From an uncultured Steroidobacter sp. (GTDB lineage: Bacteria > Pseudomonadota > Gammaproteobacteria > Steroidobacterales > Steroidobacteraceae), in contig CALMII010000025.1 in assembly GCA_937864115.1 (NCBI GenBank), positions 186,001-250,000 of the forward strand: 64,000 nt of DNA. Direction: 5' to 3'. Below the pieces are notes generated by a model. It ran no database searches and was not told the DNA's origin. It saw nothing but the letters and a program-made list of their open reading frames with translations. Within the stretch, counting starts at the first letter, position 1. Every line of letters starts with the position of its first letter. A program made the translations under genes and the position numbers. Positions 25,671-34,434 of this stretch are shown here, piece by piece.

Positions 25671-26213
25671 TCAGCATGCGGCCGCCAGCCGCTCGACGAG
25701 GGGTTCGAGTTCCGAATCGATCAACAACCCGCTGGCGTGCCGCGGACGCAGGAAGCCCTCCGCCTGGCAGCGCTCGATGAAGGCAATCAGCGGATCGTAG
25801 TAGCCCGCCTGGTTGAGCAGGCCGCAGGGCTTGCGATGCAGGTCCAGCTGCGTCCAGGTCCAGGCTTCGAACAGTTCATCCATGGTGCCGATGCCGCCGG
25901 GCAGCGTGAGAAAGGCATCCGACAGATCGCCCATCAACTGTTTTCGTTGCGCCATGGTCTGCACGACGTGCAGCTCCGTCAGCCCCGCGTGTCCGACTTC
26001 CTTGTCGAGCAGCAGTTGCGGAATCACGCCGACCACCCGGCCGCCTTCCTGAAGCGCCGCATCCGCCACTGCACCCATGAGTCCGACGCGGCCGCCGCCA
26101 TAGACGAGCGTGCAATGCCGTCGCGCCAGCAGGGTGCCGAGCGTACGCGCGGTTTCCAGATAGCGCGGATGATTGCCGGCGTTCGAGCCGCAGAAAACGC
26201 ACAGGGATTTCAT
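25671..26213 (-). CDS. LOG family protein (TIGR00730)
   Basis: 180 aa. Motifs SLCVFCGSNAGNHP at the N-terminus, VYGGGRVGLMG, MAQRKQLM and the signature PGGIGTMDELFEAWTW (PGGxGTxxE) identify a cytokinin riboside 5'-monophosphate phosphoribohydrolase-like protein. Bacterial members hydrolyse nucleoside monophosphates; the exact substrate in this organism is unknown. First gene of a probable LOG-panD-dedA-hotdog transcript, with 70 bp to panD. Confidence 0.9.
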   Translation of the reverse strand: MKSLCVFCGSNAGNHPRYLETARTLGTLLARRHCTLVYGGGRVGLMGAVADAALQEGGRVVGVIPQLLLDKEVGHAGLTELHVVQTMAQRKQLMGDLSDAFLTLPGGIGTMDELFEAWTWTQLDLHRKPCGLLNQAGYYDPLIAFIERCQAEGFLRPRHASGLLIDSELEPLVERLAAAC

Positions 26214-26376
26214 GGGGGCGGGATTCTACCCGCGCGACGTTTATGTAAAGCACTGCGTCAGACAAATGCACCAAAGCGTGCTCGGGGAATCACTGCAGGC
26301 CGTACGCGCTCGTAAAACTGCGGCACAGGTCACATGGGTTCGCGCATTGCAGCAACCCTTGCACGACATTTTCCGC

Positions 26377-26404
26377 TCAAGCTGCATCGCCCCGGGCCCG
26401 ATAC
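26377..26404 (+). promoter_or_regulatory. Candidate sigma-28 (FliA) promoter
   Basis: TCAAG at 26377-26381, then exactly 15 bases, then CCCGATAC at 26397-26404. This matches the TCAAG-N15-GCCGATAA form of flagellar sigma promoters, with two mismatches in the -10 box. It lies about 47 bp before the MHYT-GGDEF-EAL start. Inference from pattern only. Confidence 0.4.
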
Positions 26405-26450
26405 AACTTCTGACGTGCGGCAAGCCCGTCGATCCCGGTCCATCGACTCT

Positions 26451-28590
26451 ATGCAAGGCTCCTACACCCCGTGGCTCGTCTGTCTCTCGATAGTCGTGGC
26501 CATCGTCGTTTCCTACACCGCGCTCAGCCTCGCCTCGCGCGTGGCGGTGGCCCGCGGCCGCTCGGGGGCTGGCGTGGCTGATCGGCGGCGCCGCGGTGCT
26601 GGGCATCGGCATCTGGTCCATGCACTTCATCGGCATGCTCGCCTTCCGCCTGCCGATCGCGCTGACCTACGACATCCGCACCACGGCCGCATCGCTCGGC
26701 ATCGCCGTCGTCGTCTCCGCGTTCGCGCTGACGATTGCCGGTCGCGATTCGTTGAGCATGGTGCGCCTGTTGCTGAGCGCCGTGCTGCTCGGTGCCGGCA
26801 TCGCCTCGATGCACTACACCGGCATGGCCGGCATCCGCATCGTCCCCGGCATCACCTACGATCCGGCAATCTTCATCGGTTCGATCGGCATTGCGATCTC
26901 CGCCTCCTTCGCGGCGCTGTGGCTGGTGTTTCACCTGCGCCACGGCAATTCCTGGCAGATGGCGCTGTCGCGCATCGCCGCCGCCATGATCATGGGCCTG
27001 GCCATCAGCGGCATGCACTACACGGGCATGTGGGCCGCCAACGTCGCCGATGGCTCGTACTGCCTGCCCGGCGCACGTCTCGACAATGCCTGGTTCGGCG
27101 TCGCCCTCGCCCTGCTGGCGATGGGCATCATGATCATTGCGCTGCTGACCGTGGTGTACGACGCATGGATGCAGCAGCACCGGGTGGAACGCGCCGATGA
27201 ACTGCGCGCCCACCACTTCACGTCGAGCCGTTCCGACGCGCTGACGGGACTGCCGAACCGCGTGGCGCTGGTCGGGGCCGCCGAGGAAGCGATCGTCAGT
27301 GCACAGAAAAGAAACGGCCAGTTCGCCGTGCTGATGCTGGACGTCGACCGCCTCAAGGCCATCAACGACTCGCTCGGCCATCAGGCCGGCGACGAGATGC
27401 TGATGGAAATCTCGCGCCGTCTGCGCAAGCTGCTGCGTCACAACGACATGCTGGCGCGCCTGGCGGGCGACGAGTTCACGATTCTCGCGACGGAACTGCG
27501 CAGCGCACGCGACGCGGAATCCATCGCCGACAAGGTGCTGGAAGCACTGCGCGAGAAGGTCACGGTCGACGGCGTGGATGTGCATCCCTCCGTCAGCATC
27601 GGCATCAGCACCTTCCCGCTCGACGGCGAGAGCTTCGAAACGCTGCTGCGACGGGCGAAGGCCGCCATGCGCTACACCAAGGATGCGGCGCGCGGTGGCT
27701 ACCGCTTCTACGCTTCGGAGATGAGTGCGTTCACGGACGACCGCCTGGCGCTGGAAGTCGAGCTGCGGCGCGCGATCGAGAACGACGAACTCGAACTGCA
27801 CTATCAGCCGAAAGTCGACATCGCGACCAACCGCATCCGCAGCTGCGAAGCGCTGATCCGCTGGCGTCATCCGACGCGCGGTCTGATCTCGCCGATGGTG
27901 TTCATCCCGGTCGCCGAAGAAACGGGCCTGATCGTGCCGCTCGGCGAGTGGGTGCTGCGCGAAGCCTGCCGGCAGGTGCGTCGCTGGCTCGATGCCGGCA
28001 TCCCGCCGGTACGCGTCGCGATCAATCTCTCGGCCAAGCAGTTCCGCCAGGCCAATCTGACCGCCATCGTGAAATCCGCACTCGCCGATGCGGGACTCGA
28101 ACCGGGCTTCATCGAACTGGAGCTGACCGAAAGCTCGGTCATGCACAACCCGGAGAAATCCGCCGAGACGCTGGCGTCACTCAGCGCCATGGGCTCGCAC
28201 ATTTCCATCGACGATTTCGGCACTGGCTATTCGAGCCTCAGCTACCTGCGGCGCTTCCCGCTCGACAAGCTCAAGATCGATCGCAGCTTCATTCGCGACC
28301 TGATGAAGAATCCCGACGATGCCGCCATCGTCAAGGCGATCATCTCGCTCGCGCACAGCCTGCGCCTGCGCGTCGTCGCCGAAGGCGTCGAAAGCGCAGA
28401 TCAGCTGGAATTCCTGCGGCAGCTCGGCTGCGATCAGTACCAGGGTTATCACTGCAGTCCTGCGGTCACGCCGGACGAGTTCGCCGCGCTATTGCGGCGC
28501 CTGCGTGCGGAACGTCCCGATCTCACCGAAGCCGACATGCTGCGCACGCAGAGCCGGCTGGCGGCGTTCACGCCGGAAGCGGTGCGGTAA
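26451..28590 (+). pseudogene. MHYT-GGDEF-EAL c-di-GMP signalling protein with apparent frameshift
   Basis: The N-terminus MQGSYTPWLVCLSIVV begins at ATG 26451 and runs in frame to a G5 run at 26564-26568. The rest of the MHYT sensor (AWLIGGAAVLGIGIWSMHFIGM) continues one base out of phase, giving 26596-28590 a GTG-started remainder. Removing one G restores a single protein of about 712 aa. Three MHYT-type motifs (SMHFIGM, SMHYTGM, GMHYTGM) lie in seven membrane segments. The GGDEF domain is degenerate (AGDEF in LARLAGDEFTIL), so cyclase activity is doubtful. The EAL domain looks intact (SCEALIRWRH, ELTESSVM, IDDFGTGYSSLSYL, KIDRSFI), so c-di-GMP hydrolysis is likely if it is expressed. It may be a real mutation, a phase-variable tract or a sequencing error. 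Confidence 0.75.
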
Positions 28591-28600
28591 GCGGAATCCT

Positions 28601-28687
28601 TTGTGGGGCCGGCTTCAGCCGGCCTCTTCTGTAGGTCAGGCTTCAGCCTGACTTCCTCAAAAGGCCGGCTGAAGCCGGCCCCACAGG
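28601..28687. repeat. REP-like palindrome, three-unit array (copy 4)
   Basis: Three units in a row: ggccggcttcagccggcc, gtcaggcttcagcctgac, and ggccggctgaagccggcc, bounded by tgtgggg and ccccacagg. The outer units are inverted to each other and enclose the middle one. Between the convergent EAL-domain and cysteine-rich hypothetical genes. Largest REP array of the window. Confidence 0.87.
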
Positions 28688-28692
28688 AAGAA

Positions 28693-29058
28693 CTAGACGT
28701 CGTCAGCCCGACGACCTCCGGCACGACGCCGCTCCGTCCCCTGCCACAGCGGCTGCATCATTCCCTGTTCGCCGCGACGCCGCGGCCCCGCGCGCCGATC
28801 GGCGTGATGCCGGAAACGACAATCGCACTGCGCTGCATCGCAGGTCGGCAGCGGCAGGCGCGGCGCCTGGCGCGACAGAAAACGCATGCCCTTGAAGCGA
28901 TGCGCAGCAGCGCAGGCATTCTTGCCGACAACGATGGAAACGGCCCGATAGGGATGACTGCTGGTGCTCGGCGTGGTCGCTTTCCTGGTTTTCACCGGTG
29001 CCGCCCGGCGCGGTCTGAACCAGTCTGCGAATGCCTGCCACGGTGACTTCGACGCCAT
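28693..29058 (-). CDS. Conserved cysteine-containing hypothetical protein
   Basis: 121 aa, basic and Arg-rich. The middle part has RFLSRQAPRLPLPTCDAAQCDCRFRHHADRRAGPRRR, with three closely spaced cysteines (TCDAAQCDC) and a His pair that could bind metal; C49 (GKNACAAA) lies further up. Proteins with this LPLP-C-x4-C-x-C-x-FRHH pattern occur in many gamma- and betaproteobacteria, without known function. It lies 150 bp downstream of trpA on the same strand behind a strong hairpin, so it may be a separate unit. Not identified further. Confidence 0.65.
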   Translation of the reverse strand: MASKSPWQAFADWFRPRRAAPVKTRKATTPSTSSHPYRAVSIVVGKNACAAAHRFKGMRFLSRQAPRLPLPTCDAAQCDCRFRHHADRRAGPRRRGEQGMMQPLWQGTERRRAGGRRADDV

Positions 29059-29080
29059 GGATTCTCTCGCCCCTTCCCCG

Positions 29081-29110
29081 CCCGAGGCGGCGATGCCGCC
29101 GCCGCTCGGG
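29081..29110 (-). other. GC-rich hairpin downstream of trpA
   Basis: cccgaggcggcg / cgccgccgctcggg can form a stem of about 12 bp with a 4-base loop. It lies 100 bp after the trpA stop and 23 bp before the hypothetical gene start on the same strand. No U-run follows, so intrinsic termination is unproven. It may block 3' exonucleases or be a Rho-associated structure. Confidence 0.5.
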
Positions 29111-29209
29111 TGCTCAAGAGAAAGCGCGCAGAGAATGTTCCGCGAAACGCAAATCCACCATTGGACGGAAGTGACGCGCGATCAGCGTCGTCGGCGAATC
29201 ACGGACGCA

Positions 29210-29992
29210 TCAGCCGCGCAGCGATTGCAGGAAGGCCGCCGGATCCTCGCCGCGCTCGATCACTTCGACCAGCGCCGAGCCGACGATGACGCCATCGACG
29301 TAGGGCGCCATCTTCGCCACCTGCTCGCGACTGCGGATGCCGAAGCCGGCGCACACCGGCGCCGGAGAAATGCGCCGCACACTGGCGAAATAATCGAGCA
29401 CTTCCTGCGGGACGGCGACGTTCTTGCCCGTCGTGCCCGTCATGGTCACGCCATAGAGGAAACCGCTGGTGTTGCCAGCGAGCATCTGCACGCGCTCCAG
29501 CGGTGTGACTGGCGTGACGAACTGCACCAGCGCGATGCCGCGCGCTTCGAGGGCGCGACGCAGATCGTCGCACTCCTCGTACGGCAGATCGGGCACGATG
29601 AAACCCGTGACGCCCGCTTCGGCCGCGGCCTGCGGCAGCTTGTCGAGTCCGTAGGCCAGCAGCGGATTCAGATAGCTCATGAGCAGCAGCGGCGCCTTCG
29701 GCCGCGGATTCGCACGCGTCAGTTCCGCGAGAATCCATTTGAGCGATACGCCCTGCTCGAGCGCGACGCGACTGGAGCGCTGGATCGTCGTGCCGTCCGC
29801 CATCGGATCGCTGAAGGGCACGCCGATCTCGACGACGTCGACTGCAGCGGCCACCCTGGCCAGCAGCGGCAGGAATGCTTCGCGCGTCGGAAAACCGGCG
29901 GTGATGTAGGCGACGATCGCGGGATTGCCCTTGTCCTTTCCGAGGGCCTTCGCGTCGCGGATCGCAGTGCTGATGGAAACACCGATGTTCAT
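29210..29992 (-). CDS. trpA: Tryptophan synthase alpha subunit
   Basis: 260 aa TIM-barrel lyase that splits indole-3-glycerol phosphate to indole and glyceraldehyde 3-phosphate, passing indole to TrpB. Catalytic E in DVVEIGVPFSDPMADG, D in GFIVPDLPYEE, and the phosphate loop GFGIRSREQVAKM plus GVIVGSALVE are present. The ATG overlaps the trpB stop by one base (TGATG), showing translational coupling. Last trp gene. Confidence 0.97.
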   Translation of the reverse strand: MNIGVSISTAIRDAKALGKDKGNPAIVAYITAGFPTREAFLPLLARVAAAVDVVEIGVPFSDPMADGTTIQRSSRVALEQGVSLKWILAELTRANPRPKAPLLLMSYLNPLLAYGLDKLPQAAAEAGVTGFIVPDLPYEECDDLRRALEARGIALVQFVTPVTPLERVQMLAGNTSGFLYGVTMTGTTGKNVAVPQEVLDYFASVRRISPAPVCAGFGIRSREQVAKMAPYVDGVIVGSALVEVIERGEDPAAFLQSLRG

Positions 29993-31236
29993 CAGGTCAA
30001 TCCTTTCAGCAGCGTCTTCTGCAGCGTCGGCATGTCTTTGTCACCGCGGCCGGAGAGGCCGATGAGGATGCGTTTGCCCGGATTCGCTTTCGCGTAGCGA
30101 CGCGCGCCAGCCAGTGCATGGGAGGATTCGATCGCCGGCAGGATGCCTTCGGCCGCGCAGCATTCGGCGAGCGCATCGAGCGCGTCGTCGTCGTTGACGG
30201 CTTCGTATTTCACGCGGCCGATGGTTGCGAGCAGCGCGTGCTCCGGCCCGACGCCGGGATAGTCGAGGCCCGCGGACACCGAATGCGTTTCCTGGATCTG
30301 GCCGTTCTCGTCCTGCAGCAGCAGCGAGTACGTGCCCTGCAGCACGCCCGGCGTGCCGTAGGCGATCGAGGCGGCGTTCTGGCCGAGTCCGCCGCCGATG
30401 CCACCGGCTTCCAGGCCGAGCAGCGCCACGTCGCGATCTTTCACGAACGGATGGAACAGGCCGATGGCATTCGAACCGCCGCCGACGCAGGCCACCGCGA
30501 TATCCGGCAGTTTGCCGGTGAGCGCCAGCATCTGTTCGCGCGCTTCGCGGCCGATCACCGACTGCAGTTCGCGCACGATGTAGGGATAGGGATGCGGACC
30601 GATGGCCGAACCGAGGCAGTAGTACGTGCCATTGGGATCGGACACCCAGTCGCGCAATGCTTCATCCACCGCGGCGCGCAGCGTCTTGTCGCCGCTGGTC
30701 ACCGGCATCACGGTCGCGCCCAGCAGTTTCATGCGACCGACGTTCGGCGCCTGGCGTTCCATGTCGATCGCGCCCATGTACACGGTGCAGGGCATGCCGA
30801 GTCGCGCGCACGCCGCGGCCGAAGCCACGCCATGCTGACCCGCACCCGTTTCCGCGATCACGCGCTTCGCGCCGAGCTTCTTCGCCAGCAATACCTGGCC
30901 GATGGAATTGTTGATCTTGTGCGCACCGGTGTGCGCCAGATCCTCGCGCTTCAGCCAGACATCGGCGCCCCATCGCTGCGACAGGCCGCGCGCATGCGTG
31001 AGCGGCGTCGGGCGTCCCACCCAGCTTTTCAGTTCGGCGTGAAACTCGGCGAGAAAGTCGGCGTCGCGCAGGTAGCGATCGACGCCGGCCTGCAGGCGGT
31101 TCAGCGCCGGCACCAGCGTCTCCGGCACGAAGCGCCCGCCGAAGGGGCCGAACCGGCCGGCGCGATCCGGGTAGGCATCGTTCAGCACCGCGGCGAGCAC
31201 CGCCTGCGCATCGATGGAGTTCACATCCGTTTTCAT
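29992..31236 (-). CDS. trpB: Tryptophan synthase beta subunit
   Basis: 414 aa PLP enzyme that condenses indole with serine. The PLP lysine is in HTGAHKINNSIGQVLLAKKLG, the phosphate-binding loop is GGGSNAIG, and GRPTPLTHARGLS and ETGAGQHGVASAAACA are typical. The start GRFGPFGGRFVPETL is preceded by about 27 extra residues, normal for proteobacteria. It overlaps trpF upstream by 4 bp and trpA downstream by 1 bp. Confidence 0.98.
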   Translation of the reverse strand: MKTDVNSIDAQAVLAAVLNDAYPDRAGRFGPFGGRFVPETLVPALNRLQAGVDRYLRDADFLAEFHAELKSWVGRPTPLTHARGLSQRWGADVWLKREDLAHTGAHKINNSIGQVLLAKKLGAKRVIAETGAGQHGVASAAACARLGMPCTVYMGAIDMERQAPNVGRMKLLGATVMPVTSGDKTLRAAVDEALRDWVSDPNGTYYCLGSAIGPHPYPYIVRELQSVIGREAREQMLALTGKLPDIAVACVGGGSNAIGLFHPFVKDRDVALLGLEAGGIGGGLGQNAASIAYGTPGVLQGTYSLLLQDENGQIQETHSVSAGLDYPGVGPEHALLATIGRVKYEAVNDDDALDALAECCAAEGILPAIESSHALAGARRYAKANPGKRILIGLSGRGDKDMPTLQKTLLKGLT

Positions 31237-31832
31237 TGATCTGCTCCGCTGTGTGCGGCGCGCGCCGCACGTACAAATTCGACGATCTTGTTCACGTCCT
31301 TGACGCCGGACGCGCTTTCGACGCCGCTGCTGACGTCGACGCCGAAGGGCCGCACGCTGCGAATGGCCTCGGCCACATTCGCGGCGTTCAGGCCGCCGGC
31401 CAGCACGAGCTGCGTCTTCGTTGCCAGCGCCGCGGCCGCATTCCAGTCCGCGACGATGCCCATGCCGCTCACCGGACCTTCGAACAGCAATCGCGGCGGC
31501 GGCGAGGCCGGCGCGCGGCCAACGCGATACACCGGCAGCACGGCGAGGCCCGCCGGAATCTGCAGCGTATGCAGATCTTCTGCATCGGTCTGCAGCACAT
31601 CAGGGCGAAACACGCGCCACACTTCATCGAGCAGCGACTGCGTCGGGTGCTGCATGACTGCGACCCGCTGCATCGAGATCGTCATCGCCTCGATCAGCTC
31701 CGCTGCGCGCTGAACCGTGAGCTGGCGTTTCGACGGCGCGAACATGAAGCCGATGGCATCGGCACCGGCGTCGCTCGCTGCTTCGATGGTCTCCCGGGAA
31801 GTCAGTCCGCAGATCTTGATCCACAGACTCAT
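31233..31832 (-). CDS. trpF: Phosphoribosylanthranilate isomerase
   Basis: 199 aa TIM-barrel isomerase of the third tryptophan step. WIKICGLTSRETIEAASDAGADAIGFMF carries the catalytic Cys. DVLQTDAEDL, LVLAGGLNAANVAEAI and FGVDVSSGVESASGVKDVNKIVEFV complete the active site and phosphate clamp. ATG 31832 puts the ICG motif at residue 6-8, as usual; a longer upstream reading would run into trpC. Stop overlaps the trpB start. Confidence 0.96.
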   Translation of the reverse strand: MSLWIKICGLTSRETIEAASDAGADAIGFMFAPSKRQLTVQRAAELIEAMTISMQRVAVMQHPTQSLLDEVWRVFRPDVLQTDAEDLHTLQIPAGLAVLPVYRVGRAPASPPPRLLFEGPVSGMGIVADWNAAAALATKTQLVLAGGLNAANVAEAIRSVRPFGVDVSSGVESASGVKDVNKIVEFVRAARAAHSGADQ

Positions 31833-31848
31833 GGGCGCAGTCCGGCGC

Positions 31849-32718
31849 TCATTCGTCTTCTCCGGTGATGCGCATCCTGCGGGTGCGCGTCGCCATGGCG
31901 CGTTCGCGACCGGCGGCAAGCAGGCTGCCCAGCAGCTCGCGCGGCTTGTCCGAATGCATCAGCGTCGTGCCGACGAGCGCGACCTGGTAGCCGATGTCGA
32001 CCACGGTGCGCACGTCGTCGACGGAGCCGACGCCGCTTTCCGCGACATGCGCGTAACCGGGCGGCAACTGGTCGACGAGTTCTTCGAGCCGGCCGAATTC
32101 GACGGTGAGCTTTTCCAGATCGCGGCAATTGAGACCGACGAGGATGCGTTCGTCATGCGCCTTGCGCAGCGCCAGCACGTCGTGGGCGGTCTGCAGGTCC
32201 ATGGCATCGAAGGCTTCGAGCAGCACGAACATCTTGAGCATCGCGGCGCAGTCGAGCAGTTCGGTGATGCGGCTGCGATCGAGCATGCGCACGATCACGA
32301 GCGCACCGCCGGCACCCGCCGCGCGCGCTTCCATCACCTGGTAGGGATCGACGAGGAAATCCTTGCGCATCGCCGGGACCTTGTGCGGCGCGAGGATCGC
32401 GGCCGCCTGCGCGAGATGTTCCAGCTTGCCGCCGAAGCGGCTCGGCTCGGTCAATACCGAGACGGCGCAAGCACCGCCCTGCGCATAGGCCTGCACGCGC
32501 GCTTCCACACCCGTGGTATGTGCAGACAGATCGCCCGCCGAGGGCGAATGCAGCTTGCACTCCGCGATGACGTCGAATCCTTCGGCGCAGAGCTTGAGGC
32601 GCGGCGGCGGCGGCAGGTCCGAGACGCGCGCCCACAGCGCCTGTTCGGATTCCTTCGCGCGCGCCTGTTCGAGCCGGGCTAGGCTCGTTTGCGTCATTTC
32701 GGTGAGCAGGCCAGTCAT
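31849..32718 (-). CDS. trpC: Indole-3-glycerol phosphate synthase
   Basis: 289 aa, somewhat longer than the usual 255-270. Catalytic residues are recognisable: IAECKLHSPS (Glu and Lys), MRKDFLVDPYQVMEARAAGA (Lys of RKDF), VLLEAFDAMD (Glu), LVGLNCRDL (Asn) and VAESGVGSVDDV. The sequence is divergent from typical proteobacterial TrpC (ECKLHSPSAG instead of EIKRASPSKG), and the C-terminus has a basic extension (RAMATRTRRMRI). Between trpD and trpF in the operon, with 16 bp to trpF, so the function is well supported. Confidence 0.92.
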   Translation of the reverse strand: MTGLLTEMTQTSLARLEQARAKESEQALWARVSDLPPPPRLKLCAEGFDVIAECKLHSPSAGDLSAHTTGVEARVQAYAQGGACAVSVLTEPSRFGGKLEHLAQAAAILAPHKVPAMRKDFLVDPYQVMEARAAGAGGALVIVRMLDRSRITELLDCAAMLKMFVLLEAFDAMDLQTAHDVLALRKAHDERILVGLNCRDLEKLTVEFGRLEELVDQLPPGYAHVAESGVGSVDDVRTVVDIGYQVALVGTTLMHSDKPRELLGSLLAAGRERAMATRTRRMRITGEDE

Positions 32719-32725
32719 AGAGAAA

Positions 32726-32760
32726 GTGACGAGGTGACGAGGGTGACGTAAGTGACGAAG
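32726..32760. repeat. Short tandem repeat gtgacgagg between trpD and trpC
   Basis: Four units of 8-9 bp: gtgacgag, gtgacgagg, gtgacgtaa, gtgacgaag. They lie in the 61 bp gap between the trpD stop and the trpC start, the only real gap in the trp operon. The unit count could vary between strains. Effect on trpC translation unknown. Confidence 0.75.
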
Positions 32761-32779
32761 GCAGGGCGGAAATGGCGAT

Positions 32780-33808
32780 TCATCGACACGTCCGTCCGAA
32801 GGCTGCCAGTTTGTCCAGAACCTGTTTGCCGGCGCCGCTATCGATGGCCGCACCGGCCATCTGCGCGGCCTCGCGAGGCGACTGTGCCTTGCCCAGCAAC
32901 TCCAGAACAAGTGCGGCTTGCAACACGATGGCGTCGCGATGCGGACCGCGGTCGCGGCCTTCCAGCACGGCGCGCAGGTGCTGCGCATTGTGCGCCGCAT
33001 CCCCGCCCTTCAGATCTTCCGCGGTGCAACGCGACAGGCCGAATTCCCCGGCGTCGCGCACGCGGCGCGTCACCTTGCCGGGACGCACGTCGAAGAACTC
33101 GAACGGACCGACCGGCGTCGCTTCGTCCCAGCCGGGGTGTCCATGCACGACGAAGGTCCGCTCGATCGGCATGCCGCTCAGCGCATCCGCCATCAGGGCC
33201 GCCGCATCGATGTGATACGCGCCGATGAGGTGATACGGCGGCGCTGCCGGATTCAGCAGTGGCCCGAGCACATTGAATACCGTGCGCACGCCGAGCGCCT
33301 GACGGATCGGCATGATGGTCTTCATCGCCGGATGGAAGTGCGGCGCGAAGAAGAACGTGAAACCGGTGGCGGCAAGGCACTCGCCGGAGGTCACTTCATC
33401 GAGCGGCAGCGTCAGGCCCAGGGCGCGGATGACGTCGGCGCTGCCGCTGCGGCTCGAAATGGAACTCGTGCCATGTTTGGCGACGCGAATGCCCATCGCG
33501 GCCACCAGCAGCGCCGCGCCGGTGGACAGATTGAAACTGCCCGATCCGTCGCCGCCGGTGCCGACCATGTCGACCAGCGGCGAGCCTTCCGGCAATACCG
33601 GTCGGCGCGCGAGTCCGCGCATCGACGTCGCGAAGCCGCGCAATTCATCGGCCGTCAGGCCTTTCATGCGCAGGGCCGTGAGCACGGCGCCCGCCATCGC
33701 CGGCGGCGTATTTGCATCGGTCAGCGCCATCAGCAGCTGCGAGGCTTCGCTCTCGCTCAGATGCTGTCGATCGAGCAGCCGCTCCAGCGTGTCACGCAAT
33801 GCGCTCAT
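32780..33808 (-). CDS. trpD: Anthranilate phosphoribosyltransferase
   Basis: 342 aa. Joins anthranilate with PRPP. Markers are [25 protein letters not shown] (PRPP/Mg site GTGGD), [23 protein letters not shown] (KHGxxxxxxxxGSAD) and [10 protein letters not shown]. Stand-alone, not fused to TrpG. The start overlaps the trpG stop (ATGA). Confidence 0.98.
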   Translation of the reverse strand: MSALRDTLERLLDRQHLSESEASQLLMALTDANTPPAMAGAVLTALRMKGLTADELRGFATSMRGLARRPVLPEGSPLVDMVGTGGDGSGSFNLSTGAALLVAAMGIRVAKHGTSSISSRSGSADVIRALGLTLPLDEVTSGECLAATGFTFFFAPHFHPAMKTIMPIRQALGVRTVFNVLGPLLNPAAPPYHLIGAYHIDAAALMADALSGMPIERTFVVHGHPGWDEATPVGPFEFFDVRPGKVTRRVRDAGEFGLSRCTAEDLKGGDAAHNAQHLRAVLEGRDRGPHRDAIVLQAALVLELLGKAQSPREAAQMAGAAIDSGAGKQVLDKLAAFGRTCR

Positions 33809-34434
33809 GCGTTCGCCTCGCGCCGGGCCAACGTCTGTTTGAGGAAGGCGCCCATCAGCACCGGACCCTGCGGTGTCAGTACGCTTTCCGGATGGAACTG
33901 CACGCCTTCGACCGTCAGCGTCCTGTGGCGTACGCCCATGATCTCGCCCTCGTCGGTGCGCGCGGTGACTTCGAGCACGTCCGGCAGCGACTGCGGCTGC
34001 GCGATCAGCGAGTGATAGCGGCCTGCTTCGAAGGGTTCGGGCATGTCGGTGAAGATCGAACGCCGATCGTGATGCACCAGCGAGGTCTTGCCATGCATGA
34101 GCCGGCCGGCGCGCACGACCTTGCCGCCGAACACTTCGACCAGCGACTGGTGACCGAGGCACACGCCGAACACCGGCACTTCGCCGGCGAACGCCTCGAT
34201 CATTTTCATGGAGACGCCCGCCTCGTGCGGCGTGCCCGGACCCGGCGAAATGCACAGATGCGTGGGCTTGAGCGCACGCGCCTCGTCGACGGTGATCTGG
34301 TCGTTGCGATGGACCAGCACGTCGGCGCCCAGCACCAGGAAGGCCTGCACCAGGTTGTAGGTGAAGGAATCGTAGTTGTCGATCAACAGCAGTCGTGGTT
34401 TGTTGAACGGGGGCTTGTTCATGGGGTTGCTCAC
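33805..34434 (-). CDS. trpG: Anthranilate synthase component II (glutamine amidotransferase)
   Basis: 209 aa class I amidotransferase supplying ammonia to TrpE. Catalytic triad C92 (FGVCLGHQS), H181 and E183 (VQFHPESV) present, with [15 protein letters not shown] near the start and [11 protein letters not shown]. It overlaps trpE upstream and trpD downstream by 4 bp each. It may also serve para-aminobenzoate synthase, as in some bacteria that lack a separate PabA; that cannot be judged here. Confidence 0.97.
   Translation of the reverse strand: MSNPMNKPPFNKPRLLLIDNYDSFTYNLVQAFLVLGADVLVHRNDQITVDEARALKPTHLCISPGPGTPHEAGVSMKMIEAFAGEVPVFGVCLGHQSLVEVFGGKVVRAGRLMHGKTSLVHHDRRSIFTDMPEPFEAGRYHSLIAQPQSLPDVLEVTARTDEGEIMGVRHRTLTVEGVQFHPESVLTPQGPVLMGAFLKQTLARREANA

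Noticed and set aside
29081..29110. Intrinsic terminator after trpA
   Set aside because: Strong stem but no T-run on either strand, so it is kept only as a hairpin.
32726..32760. Possible CRISPR-like array in the trpD-trpC gap
   Set aside because: Units are 8-9 bp, directly adjacent, without spacers. Simple tandem repeat only.
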